A stretch of DNA of 56,063 nucleotides from an uncultured Clostridia bacterium (GCA_944392425.1 CALXWM010000001.1:87589-143651); one strand, 5' to 3'; counted from the stretch's first letter, positions 8,888 to 18,515 are shown. Numbers and translations are program-made. The notes: a model not told the origin generated them from the letters alone.

Positions 8888-8923
8888 AGGGGCGAGTGGC
8901 AAAAAAAGCTGCTCGCCCCTTTC
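8888..8923 (+). terminator. GC-rich terminator behind the purC remnant
   Basis: AGGGGCGAG (8888-8896) pairs with CTCGCCCCT (8912-8920); the stem continues inward with G-U pairs. Its GC content matches the purC fragment rather than local sequence, so it probably came with it. Confidence 0.7.
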
Positions 8924-8946
8924 CTAAAAATAAAATAGAATATTCC

Positions 8947-8975
8947 TTGACTATAAAAACAAAATATAGTAAAAT
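8947..8975 (+). promoter_or_regulatory. sigma-A promoter of pcrA
   Basis: TTGACT (8947-8952), 17 bp, TAAAAT (8970-8975), about 110 bases before the pcrA start. Confidence 0.65.
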
Positions 8976-9086
8976 CTTTAAGTACGAACAAAAGTTTTAC
9001 AATAATAAGTTTGCATAAAGCAAAATCAAGAAGGTTTATAGGTTAATCCATAAAAATCTAAATATATACAAGGAATAATATTATCA

Positions 9087-11432
9087 ATGGAAGAACTATT
9101 AAATGAATTAAATCCAAGACAAAGAGAAGCAGTTGAAGCAACTGAAGGACCATGCTTAGTTATAGCAGGTGCCGGTTCTGGAAAAACAAAAGTGCTTACA
9201 TATAAAATCAGTTATTTAATGCAAGCAAAGGGTGTAAAACCATGGAATATATTAGCTATTACATTTACCAATAAAGCAGCAAATGAAATGAAAGAAAGAG
9301 TAGAGCGATTAGCAAGTGACGCCATAAATGATATATGGCTTGGAACATTCCACTCTATTTGTGTGCGAATACTTAGAAAATTCATAGATAGAATAGGGTT
9401 TGACACTTCATTTGCAATATTTGACTCAACAGACCAAAGAACATTAGTTAAGAATTGTATGAAAGAGCTTAACATTGACCCAAAATTATTTACGGACAGA
9501 TCTATTTTATCTGAAATAAGTAATGCAAAAAATGAAATGTTAACTCCTGAAAAATATGAGGAAAGAGCAAACGGAGATTACAGAAAAGAAATAACTTCAA
9601 AAGTTTATTACTTATACCAAAAAAAGCTTAGGGAAAATAATGCTATAGACTTTGACGATATTATAAATTACACTATAAATATTTTAACAGATAATCCTGA
9701 TGTACTAGATTATTATTCTAGTAAATTTAAGTACATATTAGTTGATGAGTATCAAGATACAAACAAATCTCAATTTATGTTAGTATCACTTTTTGCTTCA
9801 AAGTATGGAAATATTACTGTTGTTGGAGATAGTGACCAATCAATTTATCGTTTTAGAGGAGCAGATATAACTAATATACTTAATTTCGAAAAAGATTTTC
9901 CGGGTGCAAAAATAGTTAAGCTAGAGCAAAATTATAGATGCACTGGAAATATTTTAAAAGCTGCAAATGCTGTTATTAAGCATAATGAAAACAAATATGA
10001 AAAAGTACTTTGGACAGAAAATGATGAAGGCAAGCTTCCTTTTGTATATTGTGGTGAAGATGAATATGACGAAGGTAGTTTTATAGTTCAAGAAATAAAT
10101 CATTTAAGAAGAGAAGAATATTACAAATATTCAGATTTTGTGGTTTTATATAGAATGAACTCTCAATCAAGAGCAATTGAAGATGTACTTAGAAGAGAAG
10201 ACATACCATACAAAATTGTTGGAGGTTTAAAATTCTATGAAAGAAAAGAAATTAAAGATATTATTGCATATTTAAGATTAATTGCAAACCCATCAGATAA
10301 TCTTTCATTAGAAAGAATAATAAATGAACCTAAAAGAGGTGTAGGAAAAACTAGCTTAGAAAACATTGAAAAGATTTCGGCAGAAAATGGAATTTCAATG
10401 TATCAGGTTATTAAAGAAGCGGATAAATTTTTGCCTAGAATTTATCAAAATACTAGAGAATTTATAAAAGTAATCGAAGAGTTACGTGCAACAGATGTGC
10501 CTGTATCAGAACTTATTAAACAAACATTAAATAAAACAGGTTATACTCAAGCTTTAAAAAATGAAAATACAATTGAAGCAGAAAGCAGAATTGAAAACTT
10601 AGAGGAATTTTTAACTGTTGCTATGGAATTTGAAAAAGAGTCAGCAGATAATAATTTAAACGAATTCCTTGAAAGCATTTCGTTATCTAGTGATACAGAC
10701 AGTTTGGAAGAATCAGATGATATGGTAACATTAATGACTCTTCATAGTGCTAAAGGTTTGGAATATCCAGTAGTATTCTTGGTTGGTATGGAAGATGGAG
10801 TATTTCCAGGACACAAATCAATGGACAACCCAGAAGACATAGAAGAAGAAAGAAGGCTATTTTATGTTGGTATAACTAGAGCTCAGCATTATTTATATTT
10901 AACATTTGCAAGAAAAAGAACAATATTTGGCTCAACGAGTTATAATCCACCATCAAGATTTTTAAAAGAGATTCCAGTAGATTTACTTGATGGATATGAA
11001 GATGCCTTTGCTGAAAAAGAGGAAGAAGACGAATTTGAGGACTCTAAGTATTCATGGAGCTATGGCAATAGAGCAAATGGCTATGCGGATAGGTTCGCTT
11101 CAAAAGTAGTTTCATATAAGGTGTCAGCAGATAGCTTGAATAATGGAATGAGTTTTGGAGAGAAGTCTCAAATTAATGATGATGCACAGCCAAGCTTCCA
11201 ATTTAGAACAGCAGAAAGTTTTTTAAATAATTTAAATAAAAAGAAAACATCAAGTGCAGTTGACTTATCTCAATATAAAGTTGGTCAAAAGGTATTTCAC
11301 AAAAGATTTGGAGAAGGTACAATTACTAACTTAGAAAGAGAAGAAGATGATATTAAAGTAGATATAGAGTTTGATAAATTTGGTCATAAAAGATTAATGG
11401 CTAAGTTTGCTGGTCTAGAAATTTTAAATTAA
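9087..11432 (+). CDS. pcrA: PcrA/UvrD-type ATP-dependent DNA helicase
   Basis: A 781-residue superfamily 1A 3'-5' helicase for repair, restart and rolling-circle plasmid replication. Motifs in order: Q motif 'LNPRQREAV', Walker A 'AGAGSGKTKVL' (residues 28-38), Ia 'AITFTNKAA', II 'ILVDEYQDTN' (about 217), III 'VVGDSDQSIYRFRGA', IV 'LEQNYRC', V 'LMTLHSAKGLEYPVVF' (about 552) and VI 'RLFYVGITRAQ' (about 590). The C-terminus has a Tudor-like fold typical of Gram-positive PcrA (VGQKVFHKRFGEGTITN), which binds RNA polymerase. ligA often follows pcrA in Firmicutes; here a foldback repeat and mecA follow instead. RBS AAGGAATA precedes the ATG. Confidence 0.95.
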   Translation: MEELLNELNPRQREAVEATEGPCLVIAGAGSGKTKVLTYKISYLMQAKGVKPWNILAITFTNKAANEMKERVERLASDAINDIWLGTFHSICVRILRKFIDRIGFDTSFAIFDSTDQRTLVKNCMKELNIDPKLFTDRSILSEISNAKNEMLTPEKYEERANGDYRKEITSKVYYLYQKKLRENNAIDFDDIINYTINILTDNPDVLDYYSSKFKYILVDEYQDTNKSQFMLVSLFASKYGNITVVGDSDQSIYRFRGADITNILNFEKDFPGAKIVKLEQNYRCTGNILKAANAVIKHNENKYEKVLWTENDEGKLPFVYCGEDEYDEGSFIVQEINHLRREEYYKYSDFVVLYRMNSQSRAIEDVLRREDIPYKIVGGLKFYERKEIKDIIAYLRLIANPSDNLSLERIINEPKRGVGKTSLENIEKISAENGISMYQVIKEADKFLPRIYQNTREFIKVIEELRATDVPVSELIKQTLNKTGYTQALKNENTIEAESRIENLEEFLTVAMEFEKESADNNLNEFLESISLSSDTDSLEESDDMVTLMTLHSAKGLEYPVVFLVGMEDGVFPGHKSMDNPEDIEEERRLFYVGITRAQHYLYLTFARKRTIFGSTSYNPPSRFLKEIPVDLLDGYEDAFAEKEEEDEFEDSKYSWSYGNRANGYADRFASKVVSYKVSADSLNNGMSFGEKSQINDDAQPSFQFRTAESFLNNLNKKKTSSAVDLSQYKVGQKVFHKRFGEGTITNLEREEDDIKVDIEFDKFGHKRLMAKFAGLEILN

Positions 11433-11490
11433 AGATTAAAGATAAAAAATAATAAATAAACAATAAAAATATGAACAAAATATACAAATA

Positions 11491-11645
11491 AAAAAGGTCA
11501 CAATATACTTCTCGACATTTCAGCGAACGGTTGCAGCGCGAGCATTTTCGATTATAACTAAGTAGGACTGCAGAGTGTAGCGGGCAAGCTGGAGCGAAGC
11601 GACCCGCGCAGTGAAATGGGAGAGAATGTATATTGTGACCTTTTT
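11491..11645. repeat. foldback element, copy A
   Basis: A 155-bp element between the convergent pcrA and mecA genes. The ends are a perfect 18-bp inverted repeat (AAAAAGGTCACAATATAC at 11491-11508; complement at 11628-11645). Inside is a GC-rich core. Bases 11556-11617 are the exact reverse complement of 62 bases in copy B. It may act as a bidirectional terminator here, but the GC-rich core is more than a terminator needs. Confidence 0.85.
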
Positions 11646-11675
11646 ATATTATTTTATTAATTTTTAAAATTTAAT

Positions 11676-12290
11676 CTATTTAAAATTCTTTTGACTAGTA
11701 TAAATAGCATTATGCTTAATTACAGGAGTTCCACGTTCTTTTATTAGCATAGCAACAGCTTCTTGACTAGTTAAAAAATTACCAAACTCAGTAATACCAG
11801 AATAAAGTTTACCAATATATCTGTAATTTTGATTTATATTTAAACAAATTAGAACATATTTACCATTATATTTATAAAGCTCAATTGTTTTGCAAAATTC
11901 TCTCAATCTATTAATCTTTTGCTTTTTTAAAAAATTACAAAAATTAAAAAAATGTTCTATGTCTACAAAACTATAAACCAAGGTATTATCTTTTTGAACT
12001 GGAACTTTTAAAGGCTTAACTTTTTTAGAATTTTTAGATTTAGGAATTAGTTTTGTTATAGTAAATATAAAATCACCATTATACATACTTTTGGCATCAA
12101 TTCTTATTCTACTATTATCTATATGAAATCCAACTTCATCCTCAGCTTTATCAAGTATTTCTAAAAAGGATTTACGAGCTTTAGAAGGGTTAGACATAAA
12201 ATTATCTAAATCGCCGTTACTGCTTTCTAACAATTCATCATTAGATACGGTAACTCTTAATTTATATTCACTTAATTTTTCAAACTTCAT
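11676..12290 (-). CDS. mecA: MecA-like adaptor protein for ClpC
   Basis: A 204-residue protein of the MecA/YpbH family, adaptors that deliver substrates to the ClpC-ClpP protease and in bacilli hold back competence. It has the N-terminal substrate-binding part (MKFEKLSEYKLRVTVSNDEL, like the MecA start), a charged linker (KNSKKVKPLKVP) and a C-terminal ClpC-binding domain with the usual YSFVDIEHFFNFC...YNGKYVLI...FGNF pattern. Its length is close to bacillary MecA (about 218). It reads convergently to pcrA; the RBS AAGAAAGGAA lies before the ATG at 12290. No competence genes are in the window, so its substrates remain unknown. Confidence 0.85.
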   Translation of the reverse strand: MKFEKLSEYKLRVTVSNDELLESSNGDLDNFMSNPSKARKSFLEILDKAEDEVGFHIDNSRIRIDAKSMYNGDFIFTITKLIPKSKNSKKVKPLKVPVQKDNTLVYSFVDIEHFFNFCNFLKKQKINRLREFCKTIELYKYNGKYVLICLNINQNYRYIGKLYSGITEFGNFLTSQEAVAMLIKERGTPVIKHNAIYTSQKNFK

Positions 12291-12420
12291 AGAATTTCCT
12301 TTCTTGTTATAACAATGGTATTTATGAAATAGTTTTTTATGTATCTATTAGTATATCATATGATTCATGCTTTTACAATGTTTTGATAAAAAAATTAAGA
12401 CAATTTTTCCACAAAATACC

Positions 12421-12449
12421 TTGAAAATTAATGGAAAAGAATATATAAT
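12421..12449 (+). promoter_or_regulatory. sigma-A promoter of the DUF4321-radC unit
   Basis: TTGAAA (12421-12426), 17 bp, TATAAT (12444-12449), about 40 bases before the start codon and divergent from mecA. Confidence 0.75.
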
Positions 12450-12496
12450 ACAAATGTTAAATTATAAATATCCGTAAGATAAAATGGAGGTAACAT

Positions 12497-12754
12497 ATGG
12501 CAACAAGAGATAAAAGTACATTCGTACTAATAATATTTATATTATGTGGACTTGTTATAGGAGGACTAATTGGAGAGCTGACACAGGGAGTAAGTTGGCT
12601 TAGTTGGCTATCATATGGACAAAGTTTTGGATTAACAGAGCCAATTTCTTTAGACTTAGGAGTTGTAAATTTATCATTTGCAATAATGTTTAATATAAAT
12701 ATTTCTAGTATAATTGGAATAATAATTTCTATATTCATTTATAGAAAATTCTAA
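12497..12754 (+). CDS. DUF4321-type small membrane protein
   Basis: An 85-residue protein with two membrane segments (residues about 9-27 and 58-80). They flank a glycine- and leucine-rich loop (LTQGVSWLSWLSYGQSFG) that fits the small DUF4321 family found next to maf, radC and mreB in Clostridia. RBS TGGAGG precedes the ATG. It is separated by 36 bp from radC and reads the same way, so they likely share the promoter at 12421. No biochemical function is known for this family; the consistent position beside shape genes hints at an envelope role. Confidence 0.65.
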   Translation: MATRDKSTFVLIIFILCGLVIGGLIGELTQGVSWLSWLSYGQSFGLTEPISLDLGVVNLSFAIMFNINISSIIGIIISIFIYRKF

Positions 12755-12790
12755 TAAAAAGGAGTTTTTGGGGGCAGAAAGGATTTACTT

Positions 12791-13477
12791 ATGCCACTTA
12801 AAATGAAACAATTGCCAGAATCTGAAAGACCATATGAAAAATTATTAATGTATGGTGCAAAAAAGTTATCAAATGCAGAACTTTTGGCAATAATAATTAA
12901 AACAGGAACAAAAGAAGAGACATCAGTAGATATTGCTAACAGAATTTTATTACTTTCGGAAAATATTAGTGGACTTGCAAGTATTGGAATTGAAACTTTG
13001 GAAAAAATTAAAGGTATAGGAAAAGTTAAAGCAATTCAAATTAAGGCAGTATGTGAGTTAGCTACAAGAATAAATAATCCTATAAACAATCTAAAAACAA
13101 AAGTAATTAGACCAAGTGATGTTGCCGGTATATTTATGCAAGAACTAAAAAATGAAAAACATGAAAAGTTAAAACTAATTTTATTAAATTCAAAAAACGA
13201 AGTAGTAAAAAATATTGAACTAAAAACAGGATCAATTAATCAAATATCTGTAGCTCCAGCTGAAATTTTAAAGGAAGTAATTAAAGAGGAATTAGATAAA
13301 TTTATACTAATACATAATCATCCAAGTGGAGATTCCACACCAAGCAAAGCAGATTTAGATTTTACTAAAAAAGTAGAAGAGTGCTCTAAATTATTCAAGT
13401 TAAATTTTTTAGATCATATTGTAATAGGAAAAGACAACTATACAAGTATTAAAACTATAGAAAATAAAAAACAATAA
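12791..13477 (+). CDS. radC: RadC/JAB-domain DNA repair-associated protein
   Basis: A 228-residue protein of standard RadC length. The N-terminal part begins 'LPESERPYEKLLMYGAKKLSNAELLAI' in the usual style and includes a helix-hairpin-helix (LEKIKGIGKVKAIQIKA, about residue 71). The C-terminal JAB/MPN metalloprotease-like domain carries the zinc-binding pattern 'LIHNHPSGDSTPSKADLDFT' (about residue 174) plus the upstream Glu-rich helix. The name implies recombination repair, but the in vivo role is unsettled, and the family is regularly found beside mreB in Firmicutes, as here. Start chosen with RBS GAAAGGA. Confidence 0.92.
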   Translation: MPLKMKQLPESERPYEKLLMYGAKKLSNAELLAIIIKTGTKEETSVDIANRILLLSENISGLASIGIETLEKIKGIGKVKAIQIKAVCELATRINNPINNLKTKVIRPSDVAGIFMQELKNEKHEKLKLILLNSKNEVVKNIELKTGSINQISVAPAEILKEVIKEELDKFILIHNHPSGDSTPSKADLDFTKKVEECSKLFKLNFLDHIVIGKDNYTSIKTIENKKQ

Positions 13478-13559
13478 AGTAATTGAGCATAATCAAAAAG
13501 CATAATTATAAATATCTGCAATTTATTATATAAAACATACAAGAAAGGAATTTTTAGCA

Positions 13560-14597
13560 ATGAATCTTGATTTATTAAACTTTAATTCAAAAGATATAGG
13601 TATGGACCTAGGAACTGCAAATATTTTAATTGCCTTAAAAGGGAAGGGTATAGTTTTAAGAGAACCATCAGTGGTTGCTTTAGACAAAGTTACTGGTGAA
13701 ATTGTTGCAACTGGTAAAGAAGCAAGAGAAATGCTTGGAAGAACACCGGAAAATATTAAAGCAGTAAGACCTATGCAAGATGGGGTTATAGCAGATTTTA
13801 CTGCAACAGGGTTAATGCTTAAAAATATGCTAAAAAAGGTTTGCCAAAAATATAATGCAGGAAAGCCAAGAGTAGTAGTTGGAGTTCCATCAGGTATTAC
13901 AGAAGTTGAAAGAAGAGCCATAGAAGAAGCTTTTTTACAAGCAAATGCTAAAGAAGTATATTTAATTCAAGAACCTATGGCAGCTGCTATTGGTGCAGGA
14001 ATAAATGTAAAAGAGCCTATGGGAAATATGATAGTAGACATTGGTGGAGGAACTACTGAAGTTGCAGTTATTTCACTTGGAGGAATAGTTGCAAGTAACT
14101 CAATAAGAGTTGCAGGAAATGAAATAGATGAAAGTATAGTAGAATATTTAAAAAGCCATAAAGGCATAGCGATTGGACAAACAGCAGCAGAAAGCTTAAA
14201 AATAGAGCTTGGTTGTGCACTTCCTTTAGTGTCTGAAATTACTAAAGAAATTAGAGGAAGAGATTTAGATACAGGACTTCCTAAGAATGTAACAGTATCA
14301 TCTAAAGATATTGAGCAGGCTATGAGAAAACCAATAAATGAAATATTAGAAGCAATAATAAATACATTATCTGTTACTCCACCAGAACTTTCAGCTGATA
14401 TTATCGTAAATGGTATTTATTTGGCAGGTGGTGGAGCACAAATAAGAAATTTAGATAATTTAATTGCACAAAGAACAGGTGTACAAACATATGTGGCAGA
14501 TACACCACTTGAATGTGTTGCAATAGGTGCAGGAAAAGTACTAGAAAACATAGATAATCTAAAAAGCGTATTAATGAATGCAGGAAAGAAAATGTAA
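13560..14597 (+). CDS. mreB: rod shape-determining actin homologue MreB
   Basis: A 345-residue bacterial actin that forms membrane-associated filaments and guides the elongasome. Phosphate-binding loop 1 is seen as 'IGMDLGTANILIALKGKG' (about residues 13-30). Phosphate loop 2 is 'MIVDIGGGTTEVAVISLGG' (about 157-175) and the adenosine site is 'GIYLAGGGAQIRNLD' (about 281). The N-terminal hydrophobic start (NLDLLNF) could serve as membrane anchor, as in other MreB proteins. RBS GAAAGGAA. It is followed by a foldback element and then mreC, so mreC may depend on read-through or its own promoter. Confidence 0.96.
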   Translation: MNLDLLNFNSKDIGMDLGTANILIALKGKGIVLREPSVVALDKVTGEIVATGKEAREMLGRTPENIKAVRPMQDGVIADFTATGLMLKNMLKKVCQKYNAGKPRVVVGVPSGITEVERRAIEEAFLQANAKEVYLIQEPMAAAIGAGINVKEPMGNMIVDIGGGTTEVAVISLGGIVASNSIRVAGNEIDESIVEYLKSHKGIAIGQTAAESLKIELGCALPLVSEITKEIRGRDLDTGLPKNVTVSSKDIEQAMRKPINEILEAIINTLSVTPPELSADIIVNGIYLAGGGAQIRNLDNLIAQRTGVQTYVADTPLECVAIGAGKVLENIDNLKSVLMNAGKKM

Positions 14598-14616
14598 TTA
14601 ACTTATAATTCATTAC

Positions 14617-14765
14617 AAGCTCAAATATACATTCTTCCACATTTCACTGCGCGGGTCGCTTCGCTCCAGCTTGCCCGCTACACTCTGCAGTCCTACTTAG
14701 TTAAAATTTAAAATGCTCGCGCTGCAACTGTTCGCTGAAATGTTCCAGAACATATATTTGAGCTT
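14617..14765. repeat. foldback element, copy B (inverted relative to A)
   Basis: Lies between mreB and mreC. Ends AAGCTCAAATATA (14617-14629) and TATATTTGAGCTT (14753-14765) are a perfect inverted repeat. Its core is copy A in reverse orientation, identical over 62 bases, while the outer stem bases differ from A on both arms in a compensating way. Confidence 0.85.
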
Positions 14766-14819
14766 ATAAAAAGTTATAGGAACTTTAAAACCTAAATAAA
14801 TAGAAGGAATGATTATTTA

Positions 14820-15632
14820 ATGAAAAATAAAGCTGGCTTAATTGGAATTATCATAACAGTAGTAGTATTAATAGTTGTTGTAATAGTTTCAAATATTAGT
14901 ACAGGAAACTTGTCATTTATAGAAGGTGTGGCTGGTACGATATTTGTTCCAATCCAAAACGGAATAGTATTTTTAAAAAATAAAATTACAGGAAATGAAC
15001 AAGAAAATAGTGATATAGCAAGCTTACAAGAAGAAAACAGAAGCTTAAAAGATGAAAATAGTAAATTACAAGAACAACTAAGAGAACTGGAAATATTAAA
15101 ATCAGAAAATAATACCTTAAAAGAATATGTTAATTTAAAAGATAAATATTCTGAATTTACAACTGTACCAGCTTATGTAATAGAAAGAAGTATTAGTAAT
15201 TATGAAAAAATAGTTGTCATAAATGCAGGAACCGATGATGGTGTAAAAGAAAATATGCCAGTCATATCAGAATCAGGATTAGTTGGATATGTAATTTCAG
15301 CAACAAATAATACTGCAAAAATTCAAACGATAATAGATACTGCAAGTAGTGTTAGTGCAAATATTTCAAATGTGCAAGATAGTGTAATACTTAGAGGAAC
15401 TCTTAACAACACAGAAACAGTAAGAGCAACATATATACCAGCAGATAGCACAATTCTTCAAGGAGATCAAGTTGTAACCTCAGGTCTTGGCGGAATTTAC
15501 CCAAAAGGTATTTTAATAGGTACTGTAAAAAGTGTTGTCAATACCAAAAATGAGGCAGACAGATATGCAGAAATTGAAGTGGCTACAGACTTTTCAAGAC
15601 TAGAAACAGTATTAGTAATCACTCAAAATTAA
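14820..15632 (+). CDS. mreC: rod shape-determining protein MreC
   Basis: A 270-residue bitopic membrane protein of the elongasome. One N-terminal membrane segment (residues about 7-26), then a coiled coil of about residues 60-100 (EENRSLKDENSKLQEQLREL), then the extracellular beta-barrel domain with the family signatures 'VINAGTDDGVKENMPVI', 'GLVGYV' and 'VVTSGLGGIYPKGILIGTV'. MreC bridges MreB/MreD to PBP2 outside the membrane. RBS AGAAGGAA is 8 bases before the ATG. Next gene mreD is 72 bp downstream. Confidence 0.95.
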   Translation: MKNKAGLIGIIITVVVLIVVVIVSNISTGNLSFIEGVAGTIFVPIQNGIVFLKNKITGNEQENSDIASLQEENRSLKDENSKLQEQLRELEILKSENNTLKEYVNLKDKYSEFTTVPAYVIERSISNYEKIVVINAGTDDGVKENMPVISESGLVGYVISATNNTAKIQTIIDTASSVSANISNVQDSVILRGTLNNTETVRATYIPADSTILQGDQVVTSGLGGIYPKGILIGTVKSVVNTKNEADRYAEIEVATDFSRLETVLVITQN

Positions 15633-15704
15633 TAATTTGATATATATTCTGGAGCTTTTAGTGACCCGAGGCAGAGTAAATATCAAAGTTTAAAGGAGAT
15701 TAAA

Positions 15705-16238
15705 TTGCGAAAATTTAAAGTTATTCTAATTTTATTATTAACATTTTTTATAATATATTTTTTACAATTAAATTTCTTCTCTTGGTTTAATATAGGTGGA
15801 ATAATGCCAAACCTTATAATTGTTTTAACACTATTTATAGGATTATTTATAGGAAACAAAACAGGAGCTATATTTGGCATAATATTTGGTATAATTATAG
15901 ACCTAAACCTTGGAAAAACAATAGGTATAACATCAGTTTTATTGGCTATTATAGGCTTACTTGGAGAGTATATGGACAAAAACTTTTCAAAAGATAGCAG
16001 AGTAACTATAATAGTAATGTCTGCTGTAAGCACAATTATTTATGAAGTATTTACATATGCTATAAATATTTTTCAATATGGAGGAGTACCAGAAATACTT
16101 ACATTTACACTTACTCTACTAGTGGAAATATTATTCAACACAATGCTTATAATTATATTTTATCCTTTAATGAAAAAATTAGGATATTATTTAGAAGAAC
16201 AATATAAAGGTAAAAAGATTTTAACAAGATATTTTTAA
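15705..16238 (+). CDS. mreD: rod shape-determining protein MreD (TTG start)
   Basis: A 177-residue integral membrane protein with about five or six hydrophobic helices and the MreD-like run 'NIGGIMPNLIIVLTLFIGLFIG' split by short polar turns, then 'GAIFGIIFGIIIDLNLGKTIG'. It works with MreB, MreC and PBP2 in lateral wall synthesis. The start is TTG at 15705, supported by AAAGGAGA seven bases before it and by a typical start (LRKFKVILILLL). Position between mreC and PBP2 is the classical order. Confidence 0.92.
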   Translation: MRKFKVILILLLTFFIIYFLQLNFFSWFNIGGIMPNLIIVLTLFIGLFIGNKTGAIFGIIFGIIIDLNLGKTIGITSVLLAIIGLLGEYMDKNFSKDSRVTIIVMSAVSTIIYEVFTYAINIFQYGGVPEILTFTLTLLVEILFNTMLIIIFYPLMKKLGYYLEEQYKGKKILTRYF

Positions 16239-16298
16239 TTTTATACATAAATTAATATCAAAAAATAAAAAACGATAATAAAAGAGATTGGAGGAATA

Positions 16299-18368
16299 GT
16301 GGAAAGTAGAAAAGATAACAAATTAAGATACAATATTGCTATAGCAATTGTATATATAATTGGAATAATACTTTTACTTCAACTTTTTAATTTGCAAATA
16401 GTAAATGGTCAAGAATATAGGGAAGAATCAAACACAAGGCTAACAAGGGAAACCACCATAAAAGCAGCAAGAGGAAACATACTAGACAGTAGTGGCGAAA
16501 AACTAGTATCCACAAAATTGGTATACAATGTGGAAATCTATAAGACAAAAGTTGATACACAAACATTAAATAATGCACTTTTATTGTTAGCACAAACTTT
16601 AGAGCAAAATGGTGACAAATATGTAGACAATTTTCCAATAACAGTTGAACCATATGCTTTCAAAAATGAAGAAACAGCACAAACTTTTAAAGAACAGAAT
16701 AAACTAGACTCAAGTTATGATGCAGAAGCTTGCTTTAATTATTTTAAGCAAGAATATGAAGTAAATACAGGCAATGTGCAAGATGCCAGAAAAATAATTA
16801 CATTAAGATATGAAATAGAAAAAGATGGATATAGCAATACTAAATCAGTTGAATTAGCAGAAAACATTAGTAATAGTAGCTTAGCAAAATTAAATGAAAT
16901 GGGTTCAAGTTTTCCAGGAATAAGCACAACATCAGAGCCAACCTTGTCATATCCTTATGGACTTTTAGCATCACATATTTTAGGATATGTTGGTCCAATA
17001 AGTGAAGATGAATTAAAAGCAAATCCAGATGAGTATGACCAAAATGATATAACTGGTAAAACAGGTATAGAGCAAGTTTTAGAGAAATATTTAAAAGGAA
17101 CTGATGGTGTTAAGCAAATAGACATGTCAGTAGATGGTGTAGTAACAGATGAATACATTGCAAAAGAAGCAGTAGCAGGAGCAGATGTAATGCTTACCAT
17201 AGATAGTGACCTACAAAAAATAACTGAAGATGCATTACAAAAAAACATACAAATGATGCAAAATGGAGAGCTTAAAGATGCAGAAATGGCAAAAGAAGGA
17301 GCAGCTGTTGTAGTAAATGTAAAAACGGGCGAAATATTAGCAATGGCAAGTTATCCAAACTATGATCCTTCATTATTTATAGATGGCATAAGTACAGAAA
17401 ACTGGAATAATTATCTAAATGCAGAAGATCACCCACTTATGAACAAAGCAATAAGCTCAATTTCACCACCAGGCTCAACATTTAAAATGGTAACAGCAAT
17501 AGCAGGACTTGAAAGTGGAGCAATAGATGTAAACACAAAAATAAATGACACTGGAGTTTATAGATATTATAAAGACTATCAACCAAAATGTTGGAAAAGC
17601 GGTGGTCATGGATGGCTAAATGTAACAAAAGCCATAGAAGTATCTTGTAACTACTTCTTCTATGAAACAGGTAGAAGAACAGGCATAGATAGATTAGTTC
17701 AAGTTGCTTCAGCATTTGGACTAGGACAAAAAACAGGTATAGAATTGCCAGGAGAAGAAGCAGGAGTTTTAGCTTCTAGAGAAACAATGAGCCCTTGGAT
17801 TGATGGATATACTGTTCAAGCAGCTATAGGACAACTTAATAACTCATTCACACCACTTCAAATGGCTAAATATGTTGCAATGGTTGCAAACGGAGGTCAT
17901 AACCTAAATTTAACAATAATAAAATCTGTAACTAATTCTGATGGAACAGAAGTGCCAAAAGAAGAAATAGAAAGCTATGTAAATGAAAAATTAGGCGTTA
18001 GCGGAAATAGTGGATCTGATTTAAGTATTAGTGAAGAAAACTTAAATGCAGTGAAAGAAGGAATGAGAGGAGTTACAAGTGATGGATCTGGTACAGCTTA
18101 TAGATATTTCTCAGACTTTGATATAGAAGTAGGTGGAAAAACAGGTTCTGCATCAACAAATGAAAGTGGAAATGCCAACGCATGGTTTGTTGGATTTGCA
18201 CCATTTGATGACCCAGAAATAGCTGTAGCCGTATATATTAAAGACGGTCAGCACGGAGCTTCTACGGCAGTAACTGCTAGAGATATATTTGCACAATACT
18301 TTGGTATGAACTCAGAACAAATTACTGAAGACATGACTGCTACATCTGATATGCAAACAGTTAGATAA
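16299..18368 (+). CDS. mrdA: penicillin-binding protein 2 (elongasome transpeptidase, GTG start)
   Basis: A 689-residue class B PBP that cross-links peptidoglycan during elongation. One N-terminal membrane helix (residues about 10-30), then the PBP dimerisation domain and the transpeptidase domain. Active-site motifs are present: STFK with Ser393, SCN at 449-451, KTG at 614-616. Start GTG at 16299 follows TTGGAGG. It closes the mre group; the SEDS partner rodA is not adjacent. A long insertion (about residues 120-190, including 'DAEACFNYFKQEYEVN') enlarges the N-terminal part, as in several clostridial PBP2 proteins. Confidence 0.93.
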   Translation: MESRKDNKLRYNIAIAIVYIIGIILLLQLFNLQIVNGQEYREESNTRLTRETTIKAARGNILDSSGEKLVSTKLVYNVEIYKTKVDTQTLNNALLLLAQTLEQNGDKYVDNFPITVEPYAFKNEETAQTFKEQNKLDSSYDAEACFNYFKQEYEVNTGNVQDARKIITLRYEIEKDGYSNTKSVELAENISNSSLAKLNEMGSSFPGISTTSEPTLSYPYGLLASHILGYVGPISEDELKANPDEYDQNDITGKTGIEQVLEKYLKGTDGVKQIDMSVDGVVTDEYIAKEAVAGADVMLTIDSDLQKITEDALQKNIQMMQNGELKDAEMAKEGAAVVVNVKTGEILAMASYPNYDPSLFIDGISTENWNNYLNAEDHPLMNKAISSISPPGSTFKMVTAIAGLESGAIDVNTKINDTGVYRYYKDYQPKCWKSGGHGWLNVTKAIEVSCNYFFYETGRRTGIDRLVQVASAFGLGQKTGIELPGEEAGVLASRETMSPWIDGYTVQAAIGQLNNSFTPLQMAKYVAMVANGGHNLNLTIIKSVTNSDGTEVPKEEIESYVNEKLGVSGNSGSDLSISEENLNAVKEGMRGVTSDGSGTAYRYFSDFDIEVGGKTGSASTNESGNANAWFVGFAPFDDPEIAVAVYIKDGQHGASTAVTARDIFAQYFGMNSEQITEDMTATSDMQTVR

Positions 18369-18414
18369 TATATACGTCGTCTGAGCTTGCTTAAGGCTCA
18401 GAACATATATTGTA
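18366..18414. repeat. short foldback element, copy D
   Basis: Directly after the PBP2 gene. A stem CTGAGC (18381-18386) with GCTCAG (18396-18401) lies inside AT-rich arms ending CATATATTGT, the same end sequence as copies A and C. It looks like an internally deleted member of the family and may terminate the mre transcript. Confidence 0.6.
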
Positions 18415-18423
18415 ATTTTATGG

Positions 18424-18452
18424 TTGAATAATAAATAAATGAATGTTATAAT
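18424..18452 (+). promoter_or_regulatory. sigma-A promoter of minC
   Basis: TTGAAT (18424-18429), 17 bp, TATAAT (18447-18452), about 60 bases before the start codon. Confidence 0.65.
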
Positions 18453-18515
18453 AATTTTAAATTTACAAAAGATAAAGGGAGGTTTGGAAAATTATATTAT
18501 TAGGGGAAATTAAAG

